This document shows positions 41,009-49,541 of a stretch of 53,457 nucleotides of DNA, in pieces. The notes beneath the pieces were generated by a model. The model searched no databases, was not told the DNA's origin, and saw only the letters and a list, made by a program, of their open reading frames with translations. A program made the position numbers and the translations under genes. The DNA comes from an uncultured Sphingomonadaceae bacterium. GTDB taxonomy: Bacteria; Pseudomonadota; Alphaproteobacteria; Sphingomonadales; Sphingomonadaceae. Every line of letters starts with the position of its first letter. Position 1 is the first letter of the stretch. The stretch lies in assembly GCA_946479505.1 (NCBI GenBank), contig CAMLGC010000015.1:1-53457 (forward strand), written 5' to 3'.

Positions 41009-42517
41009 ATGCGCGAGGGGCGGGACAGGGTGCGGGTCGTGGTGGTCGGCGGGGGGACCGCCGGGTGGATGACCGCGGCGGCGCTCGCGCGGCGGCTGCC
41101 CGGGCGCGCGGCGGTCACGCTCATCGAATCGGCCGAGATCGGGATCGTCGGGGTCGGCGAGGCGACGCTGCCGCACATCCGCGCGTTCAACGAGATGCTG
41201 GGGATCGACGAGGCCGCCTTCATGGCGGCGACGCACGCCACCTACAAGCTCGGCATCGAGTTTCGCGACTGGGGCCGGATCGGCGATGCGTACATGCACC
41301 CGTTCGGCGTGTTCGGGCAGGCGATCGAGGGGATCGGCTTCCACCATTTCCTGACGCGGGCGCGGGCGATGGGGCGCGACGCGGCGCCCGACGCCTTTTC
41401 GCTGCCGATCGTCGCGGCGCGCGAGGGACGGTTCGCGCGGGCGCCCGCGCACGACGCGCCCGGGCAAATCCAGCCGTACGACTGGGCGTATCATTTCAAC
41501 GCGACGCGGTTTGCGCCATTTCTGCGCGACATCGCCGAAGCCGCGGGCGCGCGGCGGACCGAGGGGCGGATCGTGTCGGTGGAGCGCGACGCCGGCGGCG
41601 ATGTCGCGGCGGTGACGCTGGCGAGCGGCGAGCGGATCGAGGGCGAGCTGTTCGTCGATTGCTCGGGGTTCCGCAGCCTGCTGCTGGGGGACGCGCTCGG
41701 CGAGGCGTGGGAGGATTGGTCGCGCTGGCTGCCGTGCGACCGCGCGGTCACCGCGGCGTGCGAGGATGCGGGGCCGCTGACGCCCTATACGCAGGCGATC
41801 GCGATGCCGTTCGGCTGGCGCTGGCGAATCCCGCTCCAGCGCCGCGTGCGCAACGGCTATGTCTATTCGAGCGCGCATTGTTCGGACGACGCGGCGGCGG
41901 CTGCGTTGCTCGACGCGATCGAGAGCCCGGCGCTTGCCGAACCGCGGGTGCTGCGATTTCGCACCGGACGGCGCGTTCGGAGCTGCGTGGGCAACGTGAT
42001 CGCGATCGGACTGTCGAGCGGGTTCCTCGAGCCGCTCGAATCGACGAGCATCTATCTCGCGCAGGTGGCGGTGCAGGCGCTGCTGGAATTATTTCCGGAC
42101 GGGCGCTGGAGCGACACCGAGCGCGCCGAGATCAACCGTGCGATCGATGCGCAATATGACGACGTCCGCGATTTTCTGATCCTCCATTATGCCGCGACGA
42201 GGCGCGACGATTCGTCGTTCTGGGATCAGGTGCGCACGATGGATATGCCGCAGCGGCTCACCGACCGGATTGCCCTGTTTCGCGCGCGCGGGCGGTTGCA
42301 GGACCGGACGATGGGGCTGTTCCTCGACGCGAGCTGGGTGGCGCTGTTCCTCGGCCAGGGGGTGTTGCCCGAGGGCTATGACCCGCGCGCCGACGCGATG
42401 CCGCCGGCGACGCTCGGCCCCGCGCTCGACCGGTTGAAGGAGGCGCTGGCCGCTGCCGCCGAGGCAATGCCGGATGCGCGCGCTGCGCTCGCCGCTTATG
42501 GCGCGGCGGCGGCCTGA
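41009..42517 (+). CDS. Flavin-dependent (tryptophan-type) halogenase
   Basis: 502-aa FADH2-dependent halogenase family protein. It shows the nucleotide-binding GGGTAGWM (14-21), the catalytic lysine K80 in ATYKLGIEF (matching K79 of PrnA), the WxWxIP fingerprint WRWRIP (270-275) that separates halogenases from monooxygenases, and SGFLEPLEST (338-346). It would use reduced flavin, O2 and halide to halogenate an aromatic substrate; free tryptophan is not guaranteed. ATG 41009 has a weak ribosome site; GTG 41030, behind GAGGGGCGGGACAGG, is a good alternative start. Two bases before the degenerate paralogue. Confidence 0.85.
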   Translation: MREGRDRVRVVVVGGGTAGWMTAAALARRLPGRAAVTLIESAEIGIVGVGEATLPHIRAFNEMLGIDEAAFMAATHATYKLGIEFRDWGRIGDAYMHPFGVFGQAIEGIGFHHFLTRARAMGRDAAPDAFSLPIVAAREGRFARAPAHDAPGQIQPYDWAYHFNATRFAPFLRDIAEAAGARRTEGRIVSVERDAGGDVAAVTLASGERIEGELFVDCSGFRSLLLGDALGEAWEDWSRWLPCDRAVTAACEDAGPLTPYTQAIAMPFGWRWRIPLQRRVRNGYVYSSAHCSDDAAAAALLDAIESPALAEPRVLRFRTGRRVRSCVGNVIAIGLSSGFLEPLESTSIYLAQVAVQALLELFPDGRWSDTERAEINRAIDAQYDDVRDFLILHYAATRRDDSSFWDQVRTMDMPQRLTDRIALFRARGRLQDRTMGLFLDASWVALFLGQGVLPEGYDPRADAMPPATLGPALDRLKEALAAAAEAMPDARAALAAYGAAAA

Positions 42518-42519
42518 GG

Positions 42520-43968
42520 ATGGCGGCGCCGATCCGCTCGATCGCGGTCGCCGGGAGCGGCGCGGTGGCGTGGCTGGCGGCGGTGAGCTTCGCCCGACGC
42601 GTGCCGGGCGTCGCGGTGACGGTCGTCGAGCCCGCGGGAAGCGCACCGTCGATCGAGGACTGCACCGCGGGGACATGGCCCCATTTCGGCGCGACGCTGG
42701 CGGGGCTGGGGATCGACGCGCGGCATCTGGCGGCGAAGGCAGGCGGCGTGCTGCGGCTGGGGCAGCATGTGCGCGGCTGGAGTGCGCGCGACCACAGCGA
42801 ATGCTTCGGGGCGCATGGAGCGGCGATCGACGGCGTGCCGTTCCACCAGCTTTGGGCGCGCGCGGCGGCGGCGGGCAGCGTCGCGCCGTTTCAGGACTAT
42901 TCCACCGCGGCAATGCTGGCGCGAGCGGGGCGCTATGCGGAGCCGGTGCGGGGCGTGCCCGGATTCGAGGCGGGGTTCGGGTTCGATTCCATGCTGCTGC
43001 GCGACGCCCTGCGCGCGATGGCGCGGGCGCTCGGGGTTCGGCAGCTCTCCGGAGAGATGGAGGTGGCAAGCGAGGGCGAGCGCCTGACGCACCTGCGCGT
43101 CGGCGGCGCGGCAGTGGCGGCGGACCTCTATGTCGATGCGACGGGGGCGGACGCGCGGTTGCTGTCGGCGCTGCCGGGGGGCGATGCGATCCAAAGCTGG
43201 TCCGGGTGGCTCCCGATCGACCGTGCGCTCGTCGCCGATGCGCCGCCCGATCCCGAGCCGCCGGTGGTCGATCTTGCCGAGGCGCATGGCACGGGCTGGC
43301 GGCTGATCGCGCCGCTTCGCTCGCGCACGATCGCACTGCATCTGTATGCGAGCGGCTTCACCTCGGCCGAAGCGGAGCGGGCGGCGTTCGGAGTGCCCGA
43401 GGCGCGGCTGATCGCGTTCGCGCAGGGGCGCCGCGCCTGCGGGTGGATCGGAAATTGCGTCGCGGTCGGCGATGCGGCGGCGAGCCTCGAGCCGCTCGGC
43501 GCGCCGGGGCTGCGGCTCGCGGCGATGACGATCGAGCGGATCGTCGCGAGCCTGCCCGACACCGACTTCGCGGAGGTGGAGCTGGCGGAGTATAACCGGC
43601 GGTGGGCGATCGACGCCGAGCTGGTGCGTGATGCGGTGATCGCACGTTATGCGACGTCGCGACGGAACGAGCCGTTCTGGCGGGCGACGTCCGCGGTCGA
43701 GCCGCCGCCCGAGCTCGCGCATGCGCTGGCGCTGTTCCGCGAGCGCGGCGTTCTGCCGGCGCGCGACGGCGATCCGATGCGGCTCGACGACTGGCTTGGC
43801 CTGCTGATCGGCAACGGGGTTGTGCCCGAGCGGGCGAGCGCGGCGGCGGATGCCGTGGCGCCGGAGCGGTTCGCGGAGGCGAGCGCAAGGGTGCGCGCCG
43901 CGATCGACGAGGTGGTGGCGCGGGCGCCGCGGCATCGGGCTTGGCTGGAGGGGTGGTTGCGAGACTAA
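42520..43968 (+). CDS. Degenerate flavin-halogenase paralogue
   Basis: 482 aa, same fold as the preceding gene (GSGAVAWLAAV at the FAD site, ATWP-like TAGTWPHFGATLAGLGI, CVAVGDAAASLEPLGAPGL). The signature residues are lost: the catalytic Lys becomes Arg (GVLRLGQHVRGW against ATYKLGIEFRDW), WxWxIP becomes GWRLIAPL and EPLEST becomes EPLGAP. So it is unlikely to halogenate; it could act as a partner subunit, an oxygenase/oxidase, or be decaying. The reading frame is intact, which argues for a maintained role. Immediately downstream of the active-type gene. Confidence 0.82.
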   Translation: MAAPIRSIAVAGSGAVAWLAAVSFARRVPGVAVTVVEPAGSAPSIEDCTAGTWPHFGATLAGLGIDARHLAAKAGGVLRLGQHVRGWSARDHSECFGAHGAAIDGVPFHQLWARAAAAGSVAPFQDYSTAAMLARAGRYAEPVRGVPGFEAGFGFDSMLLRDALRAMARALGVRQLSGEMEVASEGERLTHLRVGGAAVAADLYVDATGADARLLSALPGGDAIQSWSGWLPIDRALVADAPPDPEPPVVDLAEAHGTGWRLIAPLRSRTIALHLYASGFTSAEAERAAFGVPEARLIAFAQGRRACGWIGNCVAVGDAAASLEPLGAPGLRLAAMTIERIVASLPDTDFAEVELAEYNRRWAIDAELVRDAVIARYATSRRNEPFWRATSAVEPPPELAHALALFRERGVLPARDGDPMRLDDWLGLLIGNGVVPERASAAADAVAPERFAEASARVRAAIDEVVARAPRHRAWLEGWLRD

Positions 43969-44063
43969 TCTGTCCTCACCCTTCCCACGCCGCTGCGCGG
44001 GCCCCTTCCCTCTCCTGTCAGGAGAGGGAGGGAGGCGCGAAGCGCCGGAAGGGTGAGGACAGA
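43969..44063. repeat. 95-bp palindromic intergenic repeat between convergent genes
   Basis: Outer arms TCTGTCCTCACCCTTCC (43969-43985) and GGAAGGGTGAGGACAGA (44047-44063) pair perfectly; the centre has CCCTCTCCTG-T-CAGGAGAGGG (44008-44028). It starts immediately after the stop of the halogenase paralogue and ends 8 bp before the stop of the SDR, so it probably also acts as a bidirectional terminator. Confidence 0.8.
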
Positions 44064-44071
44064 TCGAGGTC

Positions 44072-44929
44072 CTATCCCCCGACCACCGTCCCGCCGTTGG
44101 GGTGGAGCACCTGGCCCGACATGTAGCTCGCATCCTCGCAGGCGAGGAACAGGAAGCTGGGGGCGACCTCGTTGGGCTGGCCGGGGCGGCCCATCGGGGT
44201 GTTCTCGCCGAAATGGGCAACCTTCTTCGGATCGGCGCCGCCGAACGGGTTGAGCGGGGTCCAGATCGGGCCGGGCGCGACCGCGTTGACGCGGATGCCG
44301 TCGGAAATCAGGTTTTCCGACAGGCTGCGGGTGAAGGCGGTGATCGCGCCCTTGGTGCTCGAATAATCGAGCAGCGCCTTCGAGCCCTGGTACATCGTGA
44401 TGCTGGTCGTGTTGACGATCGCGGCGCCGTTTTTCAGGTGCGGCTGCGCGGCCTGCGTCATGAAGAACATGCCGAAGATGTTGGTCTGGAAGGTGCGGCG
44501 GAGCTGCTCTTCGGTGATGGTCTCGATGGTCTTGTCGGGGTGCTGCTCGCCGGCATTGTTGACCAGCACGTCGAGCCGGCCCCATTTGTCGATCACCTGG
44601 CGAACCGCGGAATCGCAGAAGCTCTTGTCGCCGATATCGCCCGCGATGGTGAGCGCCTCGCGACCCTCGTTCTGGACGATCTCGGCGGTCTTCTTCGCGT
44701 CGTCATGCTCGCAGAGGTAAACGATGGCGACGTTCGCACCCTCGCGCGCGTAGAGCGCGGCGACCGCGCGGCCGATGCCGCTGTCGCCGCCGGTAACGAT
44801 CGCCACCTTGCCCTTCAACCGCCCCGAGCCGGGATAGCGCGGCTGCCAGTCGGGCTTGGGCTCGAGCTCGCTCTCATGGCCGGGAAGGTCGTCTTCGTGG
44901 ATCATCTCGATCGTGTCGGGGTCGCTCAT
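44072..44929 (-). CDS. SDR-family oxidoreductase, general-stress type
   Basis: 285 aa. The N-terminal extension DLPGHESELEPKPDWQPRYP before the Rossmann fold is typical of the YghA/YhdF-like stress SDR group. TGGDSGIG cofactor motif (about 46-53), NNAG in VLVNNAGEQHP, Ser in NTTSITMYQGS and the active-site YSSTK. Reduces or oxidises a carbonyl with NAD(P); substrate unknown, often stress-induced. It lies 12 bp downstream of the 73-aa gene and probably shares its transcript. Confidence 0.88.
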   Translation of the reverse strand: MSDPDTIEMIHEDDLPGHESELEPKPDWQPRYPGSGRLKGKVAIVTGGDSGIGRAVAALYAREGANVAIVYLCEHDDAKKTAEIVQNEGREALTIAGDIGDKSFCDSAVRQVIDKWGRLDVLVNNAGEQHPDKTIETITEEQLRRTFQTNIFGMFFMTQAAQPHLKNGAAIVNTTSITMYQGSKALLDYSSTKGAITAFTRSLSENLISDGIRVNAVAPGPIWTPLNPFGGADPKKVAHFGENTPMGRPGQPNEVAPSFLFLACEDASYMSGQVLHPNGGTVVGG

Positions 44930-44941
44930 CGGGAATGCTCC

Positions 44942-45163
44942 TCAAGCGTTGGGATCGTTGGCGGTCGACGTCTCGCCGCGCGCGCGGCCGGAGGGCGAAG
45001 GGTCTTCGCCCCGCTCCTTGGCATTGCCGACGATCTCGTCGGCGTCGGCGCCTTCGGTGAAATCGCCCTTGCGCCGCTGCGGGATGCCCTCGGTCTCGTG
45101 CTCCTTGAGCGTGGGATCGCGAAGGTTGTTCTTGGAATCGCCCTGGCCGCTATTGTCTTTCAT
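44942..45163 (-). CDS. Small hydrophilic protein (73 aa), unknown function
   Basis: ATG 45163 follows GAGGAGAAGCACC; the in-frame opening extending to 45235 has no ribosome site. The product (MKDNSGQGDSKNNLRDPTLK, then EHETEGIPQRRKGDFTEGAD) is charged and polar, without signal, cysteine or hydrophobic core, probably disordered. It parallels the 64-aa protein at 3785 in style and in its SDR partner, without clear sequence similarity. Probably a stress-regulon member. Confidence 0.65.
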   Translation of the reverse strand: MKDNSGQGDSKNNLRDPTLKEHETEGIPQRRKGDFTEGADADEIVGNAKERGEDPSPSGRARGETSTANDPNA

Positions 45164-45186
45164 GGTGCTTCTCCTCGTGGGGGGAC

Positions 45187-45212
45187 AACACGCGAGGGCG
45201 GCCAGCGGTTCA
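45187..45212 (-). promoter_or_regulatory. Weak candidate sigma-EcfG promoter before the 73-aa gene
   Basis: On the minus strand TGAAC (45212-45208), a 17-nt spacer, then TGTT (45190-45187). One mismatch in each box against GGAAC and CGTT. Placement 23 bp from the ATG is plausible, but chance cannot be excluded. Confidence 0.3.
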
Positions 45213-45311
45213 GCCGCGGAGCGCCCGATCGGCACGGGCTGGCGAATGGCCTCGCTTGACGGTCTTTCGACGCGCGGCCAAGACCGGTGCTTCAGACGGG
45301 GAGGATCAAGA

Positions 45312-46676
45312 ATGCGCAGGATGATCGGGCTTTCGCTGGGCGCGGCGATGTTGGCGACGACGCCGGCGGTCGCGCAGGAATCGGGCGACTGGGTGGTGCT
45401 CGAGCAATGGGTGCGCGCGCACGAGGCGTTCCTCGCGAGCGATGCGCTCCAGGGGCGCGGCAGCGCGACGCGCGACGAGGCGATCGCGGCGGCGTATGTG
45501 GCGTCGGAGTTCCTGAGCTACGGCCTCGGCCATGCGCCGGGGATGGACAGCTATCTCCAGAAGGCGACGATCATCACGCTCAAGCCGGGCGGGCCGGCGC
45601 AACTGACGGTGAACGGCAAGGCCGTCGCGGCGCCGACGGTGCTCATCGCGCCGGGCGTGCCGATGGGCGGCACGGTCACGGTTGCGCCGTCGAGCGATCC
45701 CGGCGCGCTGCCCGCAGGCGAGGTGGTGCTGATCGATGCCGGTGAGACCAACCCGATAGCGCTCTTCCGCGCGGCGAGCGCGAAGCAGATCGGGCTGCTG
45801 CTGGTCCGCGAGAGCGAAGCGACGCGCAAGGCCTATGAGGCGCTCGGCGGGGCACCGCGGCTGCCCTCCTATCTCGAAGACCAGACGCCCGAGGCCGACA
45901 CGGCGTTCGCGACGCTTCCTGCGGATGCGTTCGATGCGCTCGCGAAGCAGCCGGGCGCAAAGGTCGAGCTGAGCTTCCCCAAGCTCGTCAAGGACGAGGC
46001 GATCACCACCAACGCGATCGGATACCTCGCGGGCACCGATCCGAGCGCGGGGACGCTTCTCTTCACCGCGCATCTCGATCATCTCGGCGTGCGGCCCGAC
46101 GGGACGATCATGCACGGCGCCAACGACGATGCCTCGGGCACGACCGCGGTGCTCGAGATCGCGCATGCGCTCGCGCACGGCGAGGCGCCCAGGCGGAGCA
46201 TCCTGTTCGTGTGCTACGGCAGCGAGGAGATGGGCCTCTACGGCTCGCGCTATTTCGGCGAGCACCCGCCGGTGCCGCTCGACCAGATCGTCGCCAATAT
46301 CGAGTTCGAGATGATCGGCGCGCAGGACCCCAAGCTGCCGAAGGACACGCTGATGATGACGGGGTTCGAGCGGTCGAACCTCGGCGAGGCGATCAAGGCG
46401 CATGGCGGGCTGGTGACGGCCGATCCGTACCCGGAGCAGCATTTCTTCCAGCGGTCCGACAACTACTCGCTCGCGCTCAAGGGGATCGTCGCGCACACCT
46501 TTTCGGGCTGGGCGGTGACGCCGACCTATCACAAGGCGACCGACACCTACGAGAATATCGATTTCGACTTCATGACCAAGGCGATCCAGTCGCTGATTGC
46601 GCCGATGCAGTGGCTCGCGAACAGCGATTTCGAGCCCGAATGGAAGCCGGGCGGGAAGCCGGTGAAGGGGGAGTAG
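45312..46676 (+). CDS. M28-family zinc metallopeptidase
   Basis: 454 aa from ATG 45312 (GGGGAGGATCAAGA upstream), signal peptide 1-22 (AAMLATTPAVAQE). A PA-like domain (about 90-190) precedes the peptidase core with the two-zinc ligands His and Asp in FTAHLDHLGV, Asp in HGANDDASGT, catalytic Glu in YGSEEMGLYGS, Asp/Glu in NIEFEMIGAQD and the last His in PTYHKATDTYENI. Aminopeptidase-type hydrolysis of peptides in the periplasm is expected. Convergent with the regulator gene at 46806, with a repeat between them. Confidence 0.9.
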   Translation: MRRMIGLSLGAAMLATTPAVAQESGDWVVLEQWVRAHEAFLASDALQGRGSATRDEAIAAAYVASEFLSYGLGHAPGMDSYLQKATIITLKPGGPAQLTVNGKAVAAPTVLIAPGVPMGGTVTVAPSSDPGALPAGEVVLIDAGETNPIALFRAASAKQIGLLLVRESEATRKAYEALGGAPRLPSYLEDQTPEADTAFATLPADAFDALAKQPGAKVELSFPKLVKDEAITTNAIGYLAGTDPSAGTLLFTAHLDHLGVRPDGTIMHGANDDASGTTAVLEIAHALAHGEAPRRSILFVCYGSEEMGLYGSRYFGEHPPVPLDQIVANIEFEMIGAQDPKLPKDTLMMTGFERSNLGEAIKAHGGLVTADPYPEQHFFQRSDNYSLALKGIVAHTFSGWAVTPTYHKATDTYENIDFDFMTKAIQSLIAPMQWLANSDFEPEWKPGGKPVKGE

Positions 46677-46680
46677 CTTA

Positions 46681-46800
46681 ATCCTCCCCTGTAAGGGGAG
46701 GTGGCAGCACGAAGTGCTGACGGAGGGGTGTAACCATTAGCGGGGACACCCCTCCACCACTCGCTTCGCGAGCGGTCCCCCTCCCCTTGCAGGGGAGGAT
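46681..46800. repeat. 120-bp palindromic intergenic repeat between convergent genes
   Basis: Contains CTCCCCTGTAAGGGGAG near one end and CTCCCCTTGCAGGGGAG near the other, plus internal pairs GGAGGGGTGT/ACACCCCTCC and CTCGCTTCGCGAG, i.e. a multi-hairpin cruciform-like unit. It lies between the stops of the M28 peptidase and RegA and can terminate transcription from both sides. Confidence 0.8.
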
Positions 46801-46805
46801 CGAAT

Positions 46806-47336
46806 TTAGGGCACCTGCTGCTTTTCCAGCTTCCGCGCGAGGGTGCGGCGGTGCATGCCGAGGCGGCGGGCGGCTTCGGAAATGTTGAAGCCGGTCTCGA
46901 CCAGCACCTCGTGGATGCGTTCCCACTCTAACGTCTTGATCGAGGTCGCGCGCGAGGCGAGCGGGGTTTCGGGATCGCCCTCGGCGCGGCCGAACGCCTG
47001 TTCGATATCGTCGGTGTTGGAAGGCTTCACCAGATAGTGCGAGGCCCCCAATTTGATCGCCTCGACCGCGGTCGCGATGCTGGCATAGCCGGTGAGGACG
47101 ACGATCCGCATCGCCGGCGCGGCGGCGTGGAGGCGCTCGACGCAGGGGAGGCCCGAGGCGGCGCCCAGCTTGAGATCGACCACGGCGTAATCGGGCGTTT
47201 CGCGCGCGATGATCTCCTCCATCGCCTCGGGGTCGGCGGCATGATCGACTCGGTAGCCGCGGCGCTCGAACGAGCGTTTGAGCGTCTTGGCGAAATCGAG
47301 ATCGTCCTCGACGATCAGCAGGGTGCGGTCAGCCAT
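46806..47336 (-). CDS. regA: RegA/ActR/PrrA-type response regulator
   Basis: 176 aa from ATG 47336 (AAGGAGGGAAGGA directly upstream; a start at 47357 would extend farther into regB). The receiver domain has the acidic pocket VEDD (9-12), phospho-acceptor Asp54 (VVDLKLG) and Lys104 (YLVKPS). The Fis-type HTH at the C-terminus (NISEAARRLGMHRRTLARKL, 151-170) is nearly the invariant RegA helix. Controls respiratory, oxygen and redox genes in alphaproteobacteria. It overlaps the regB stop by 8 bp and lies downstream of cyo and SURF1. Confidence 0.9.
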   Translation of the reverse strand: MADRTLLIVEDDLDFAKTLKRSFERRGYRVDHAADPEAMEEIIARETPDYAVVDLKLGAASGLPCVERLHAAAPAMRIVVLTGYASIATAVEAIKLGASHYLVKPSNTDDIEQAFGRAEGDPETPLASRATSIKTLEWERIHEVLVETGFNISEAARRLGMHRRTLARKLEKQQVP

Positions 47337-48630
47337 TCCTTCCCTCCTTGCGCGCAAGCGCGAGCGCGGCGATCGGCAGCTCCAGGCAGACCAGCGCGCC
47401 GCCCTCGGGCCGGTTTCGCGCGGTGACGCGGCCGCCGAGCTTGCGCATCACGTTGGTGACCAGGAACAGCCCGAGCCCGCCCCCTGTCCTGCCCTTGGTC
47501 GAGGCGTAAGGGCGGCCGAAATGCTCGAGCATGTCGGAGGTGAAGCCGGGGCCTTCGTCGCGGACCTCGAAAACGAGGCTGTCGGCATCGCGCCGTGCGA
47601 CGAGCACGATCGCCTTGCGCGAGGCGTCGCGGGCATTGTCGAGGACGTTCCAGAGCACCTGCTTGAGCGCGGCATCGGAGACGATCTCGACATTGCCGGG
47701 CGCCTCGTCGCGCAGGATGAGCGCGCGACCGCTATTCTGCGCGCGCCATTCGTCGGCGGTGTCGGCGATGAACGCAGAAAGCGTGGTGACGACCGGGTTC
47801 TCGCCGCGCGCCTCGCCCGCCGAGACGAGGATGCCCGTGACGATCGCCTTGCAGCGCGCGAGCGCGGCCTGCGCCTCGCCCAGCTCCTCGGCGAGCTCGG
47901 GCTTGGCGAACTGGGGCATCTTCGCCCAGTCGTTGAGCACGACCGAGACGAGCGCGAGCGGGGTGCCCAATTCGTGCGCGGCGCCCGAGGCGAGCAAGCC
48001 CATGCGGACGATATGATCTTCCTCGGCGGCCTGCTGGCGCAAGGCGGCGAGGCGGGCGTCGCGGGCGCGCAAATTGGCGTTGATGCGCGTTACGAAGAAG
48101 ACGAGCAGCATCGCGACGAGCACGAAGCTGACGAGCGCGCCGAGGATGTAGAGATCGAACAGGCCGATGCGGAAGTTCGCGGGCAGCATCAGGGTGCGAT
48201 GGGTGAGCACGAGCAGCACGAAACAGGCCGCGGTCGCTGCGACGAGGATCCAGGCCAGGCGGGTGTCGAGCAGGATCGCGCCGAGCACGACCTGGAGGAG
48301 GAAGATCGAGGCGAAGGGGTTGGTCGCGCCGCCGCTCAGGTAAAGGAGCGCAGTGAGCGCGGCGACGTCGAGCAGCAGCGCGCCGAGCACCTCGCCGTTG
48401 GCGATGCTGCGCGCCTTGGCGAGCCGCGCGGTGCTGACGAGGTTGAGCGCGACGAGGAGACCGATGATGACGAGCATCGGCACGATCGGTAGCGCGACGC
48501 CCATCGCGAAGGCGACGATCAGGACCGTGACGAGCTGACCCGAGACGGCGAGCCAGCGCAGCATGATGAGCTGCCGAAAATTGGCGCGCCCTGCCCCGCG
48601 CGGGTGGGATGGCGTGGCTTCCCCGATCAT
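47329..48630 (-). CDS. regB: RegB/PrrB-type redox-sensing histidine kinase
   Basis: 433 aa with six hydrophobic helices. The loop GGATNPF (100-106) is the quinone-binding heptapeptide of RegB; H219 in SGAAHELGTPLA is the phospho-His; C260 in ALARCKAIV occupies the place of the redox-active Cys265 of Rhodobacter RegB. The ATPase has NVLDNARDA, DEGPGF and TGGGLGLFL. It autophosphorylates and signals to RegA according to quinone redox state. The start overlaps the SURF1 stop by four bases, linking it to the oxidase operon. Confidence 0.9.
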   Translation of the reverse strand: MIGEATPSHPRGAGRANFRQLIMLRWLAVSGQLVTVLIVAFAMGVALPIVPMLVIIGLLVALNLVSTARLAKARSIANGEVLGALLLDVAALTALLYLSGGATNPFASIFLLQVVLGAILLDTRLAWILVAATAACFVLLVLTHRTLMLPANFRIGLFDLYILGALVSFVLVAMLLVFFVTRINANLRARDARLAALRQQAAEEDHIVRMGLLASGAAHELGTPLALVSVVLNDWAKMPQFAKPELAEELGEAQAALARCKAIVTGILVSAGEARGENPVVTTLSAFIADTADEWRAQNSGRALILRDEAPGNVEIVSDAALKQVLWNVLDNARDASRKAIVLVARRDADSLVFEVRDEGPGFTSDMLEHFGRPYASTKGRTGGGLGLFLVTNVMRKLGGRVTARNRPEGGALVCLELPIAALALARKEGRNG

Positions 48631-49541
48631 GTCCCCCTCCCCCGCCGCGCGCGTGCCTCGTGGCGGAACAGGATGACCGCGCCGACCACGCTGAGCAAGG
48701 CGAGCGCGAACCAGGTGAGCGCGTAGCTGAGGTGCGCGTTGCGGAAGTGAATGATGGTGAGGCCGCCGACAGGGCCGTTCGGTTCGGTGCCGCGGTCGGC
48801 GTCGATGAAATAGGGGGCGACCTGCCCCAGCCGGTTTGCTTTGGCGATCGCGGCGACATCGCGCGAATGCCAGCGATTCGCGGCGGGATCGTTGGGGCGG
48901 AGGAAGGCGCCTTTCGGCTCGCTCATCCTGAGCAGGCCGGTGACGCGGACAGTGCCTGCGGGCGGTGCGATGCCATGCGTGGCGGATGACACGAAACCGC
49001 GATTGATGAGCACGGTGAAACCGCGCGCGGTGCGAAGCGGCGAGAGCACCCAGAAGCCGGGGCCGAGCTCGGTGTTGGCGGAGACGAGCGTCGCGCCGCC
49101 GCGATACTGGCCCTGGACGGCTACATGGCGGTAGGCCGCATTTTCGGCGGTCAGCTTAGAGCAGTTAGGGACTCTCGATATGTCCTTCCCCGGCGAAGGC
49201 CGGGGCCCAGCATCGGGCCGGTCGTAACTGGGCCCCGGCCTTCGCCGGGGAAGACTTGAGCTTGAGGAGGCTGAGTCTGTCTGTTTGCAATTTGGCGCTC
49301 CCCAACGCTCCGGGCCCGGCGCGGGGACGGGCGCGGCGTGGACGCGTGCATCGACGCGAGCGATGAGGTCGAGCTTCCACGTGCGGCGGTGGAGCTGCCA
49401 CACGCCGAGCGCGGTGAACCCGGCGATCAATGTCGCGAAGGCGAGCGCCAGCAGCACCAGCGCGAACGCGGAGCGTGGGCAGCGGTCGCCGCGCTCGGGA
49501 GGAGAAGGCGGCGCCGGCGCGGGGCGGCCGCCTTGCGTCAA
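48627..49541 (-). CDS. SURF1-family oxidase assembly protein containing an inserted repeat
   Basis: About 304 aa from TTG 49541, which overlaps the cyoD stop in TTGA; an ATG at 49607 lies inside cyoD and is less likely. Two membrane helices bracket a periplasmic domain: FALVLLALAFATLIAGFTAL and the C-terminal YALTWFALALLSVVGAVILF, with family motifs YRHVAVQGQY, GFWVLSPLRT and VLINRGFV. SURF1 helps insert heme into heme-copper oxidases. About 46 residues (NCKQTDSASSSSSLPRRRPG onward) between ERWGAP and LTAENAAYRH are not SURF1 and come from the palindromic repeat at 49185-49253; the frame stays open. Confidence 0.85.
   Translation of the reverse strand: MTQGGRPAPAPPSPPERGDRCPRSAFALVLLALAFATLIAGFTALGVWQLHRRTWKLDLIARVDARVHAAPVPAPGPERWGAPNCKQTDSASSSSSLPRRRPGPSYDRPDAGPRPSPGKDISRVPNCSKLTAENAAYRHVAVQGQYRGGATLVSANTELGPGFWVLSPLRTARGFTVLINRGFVSSATHGIAPPAGTVRVTGLLRMSEPKGAFLRPNDPAANRWHSRDVAAIAKANRLGQVAPYFIDADRGTEPNGPVGGLTIIHFRNAHLSYALTWFALALLSVVGAVILFRHEARARRGRGT
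49185..49253. repeat. Palindromic repeat inserted in frame inside SURF1
   Basis: Two 26-bp arms, 49185-49210 and 49228-49253, are perfect reverse complements (core CCCCGGCGAAGGCCGGGG) around a 17-bp loop. It looks like a sphingomonad REP-type element. Flanks translate to PNCK and PNCSK on the two sides, hinting at an old target-site duplication. Confidence 0.85.
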
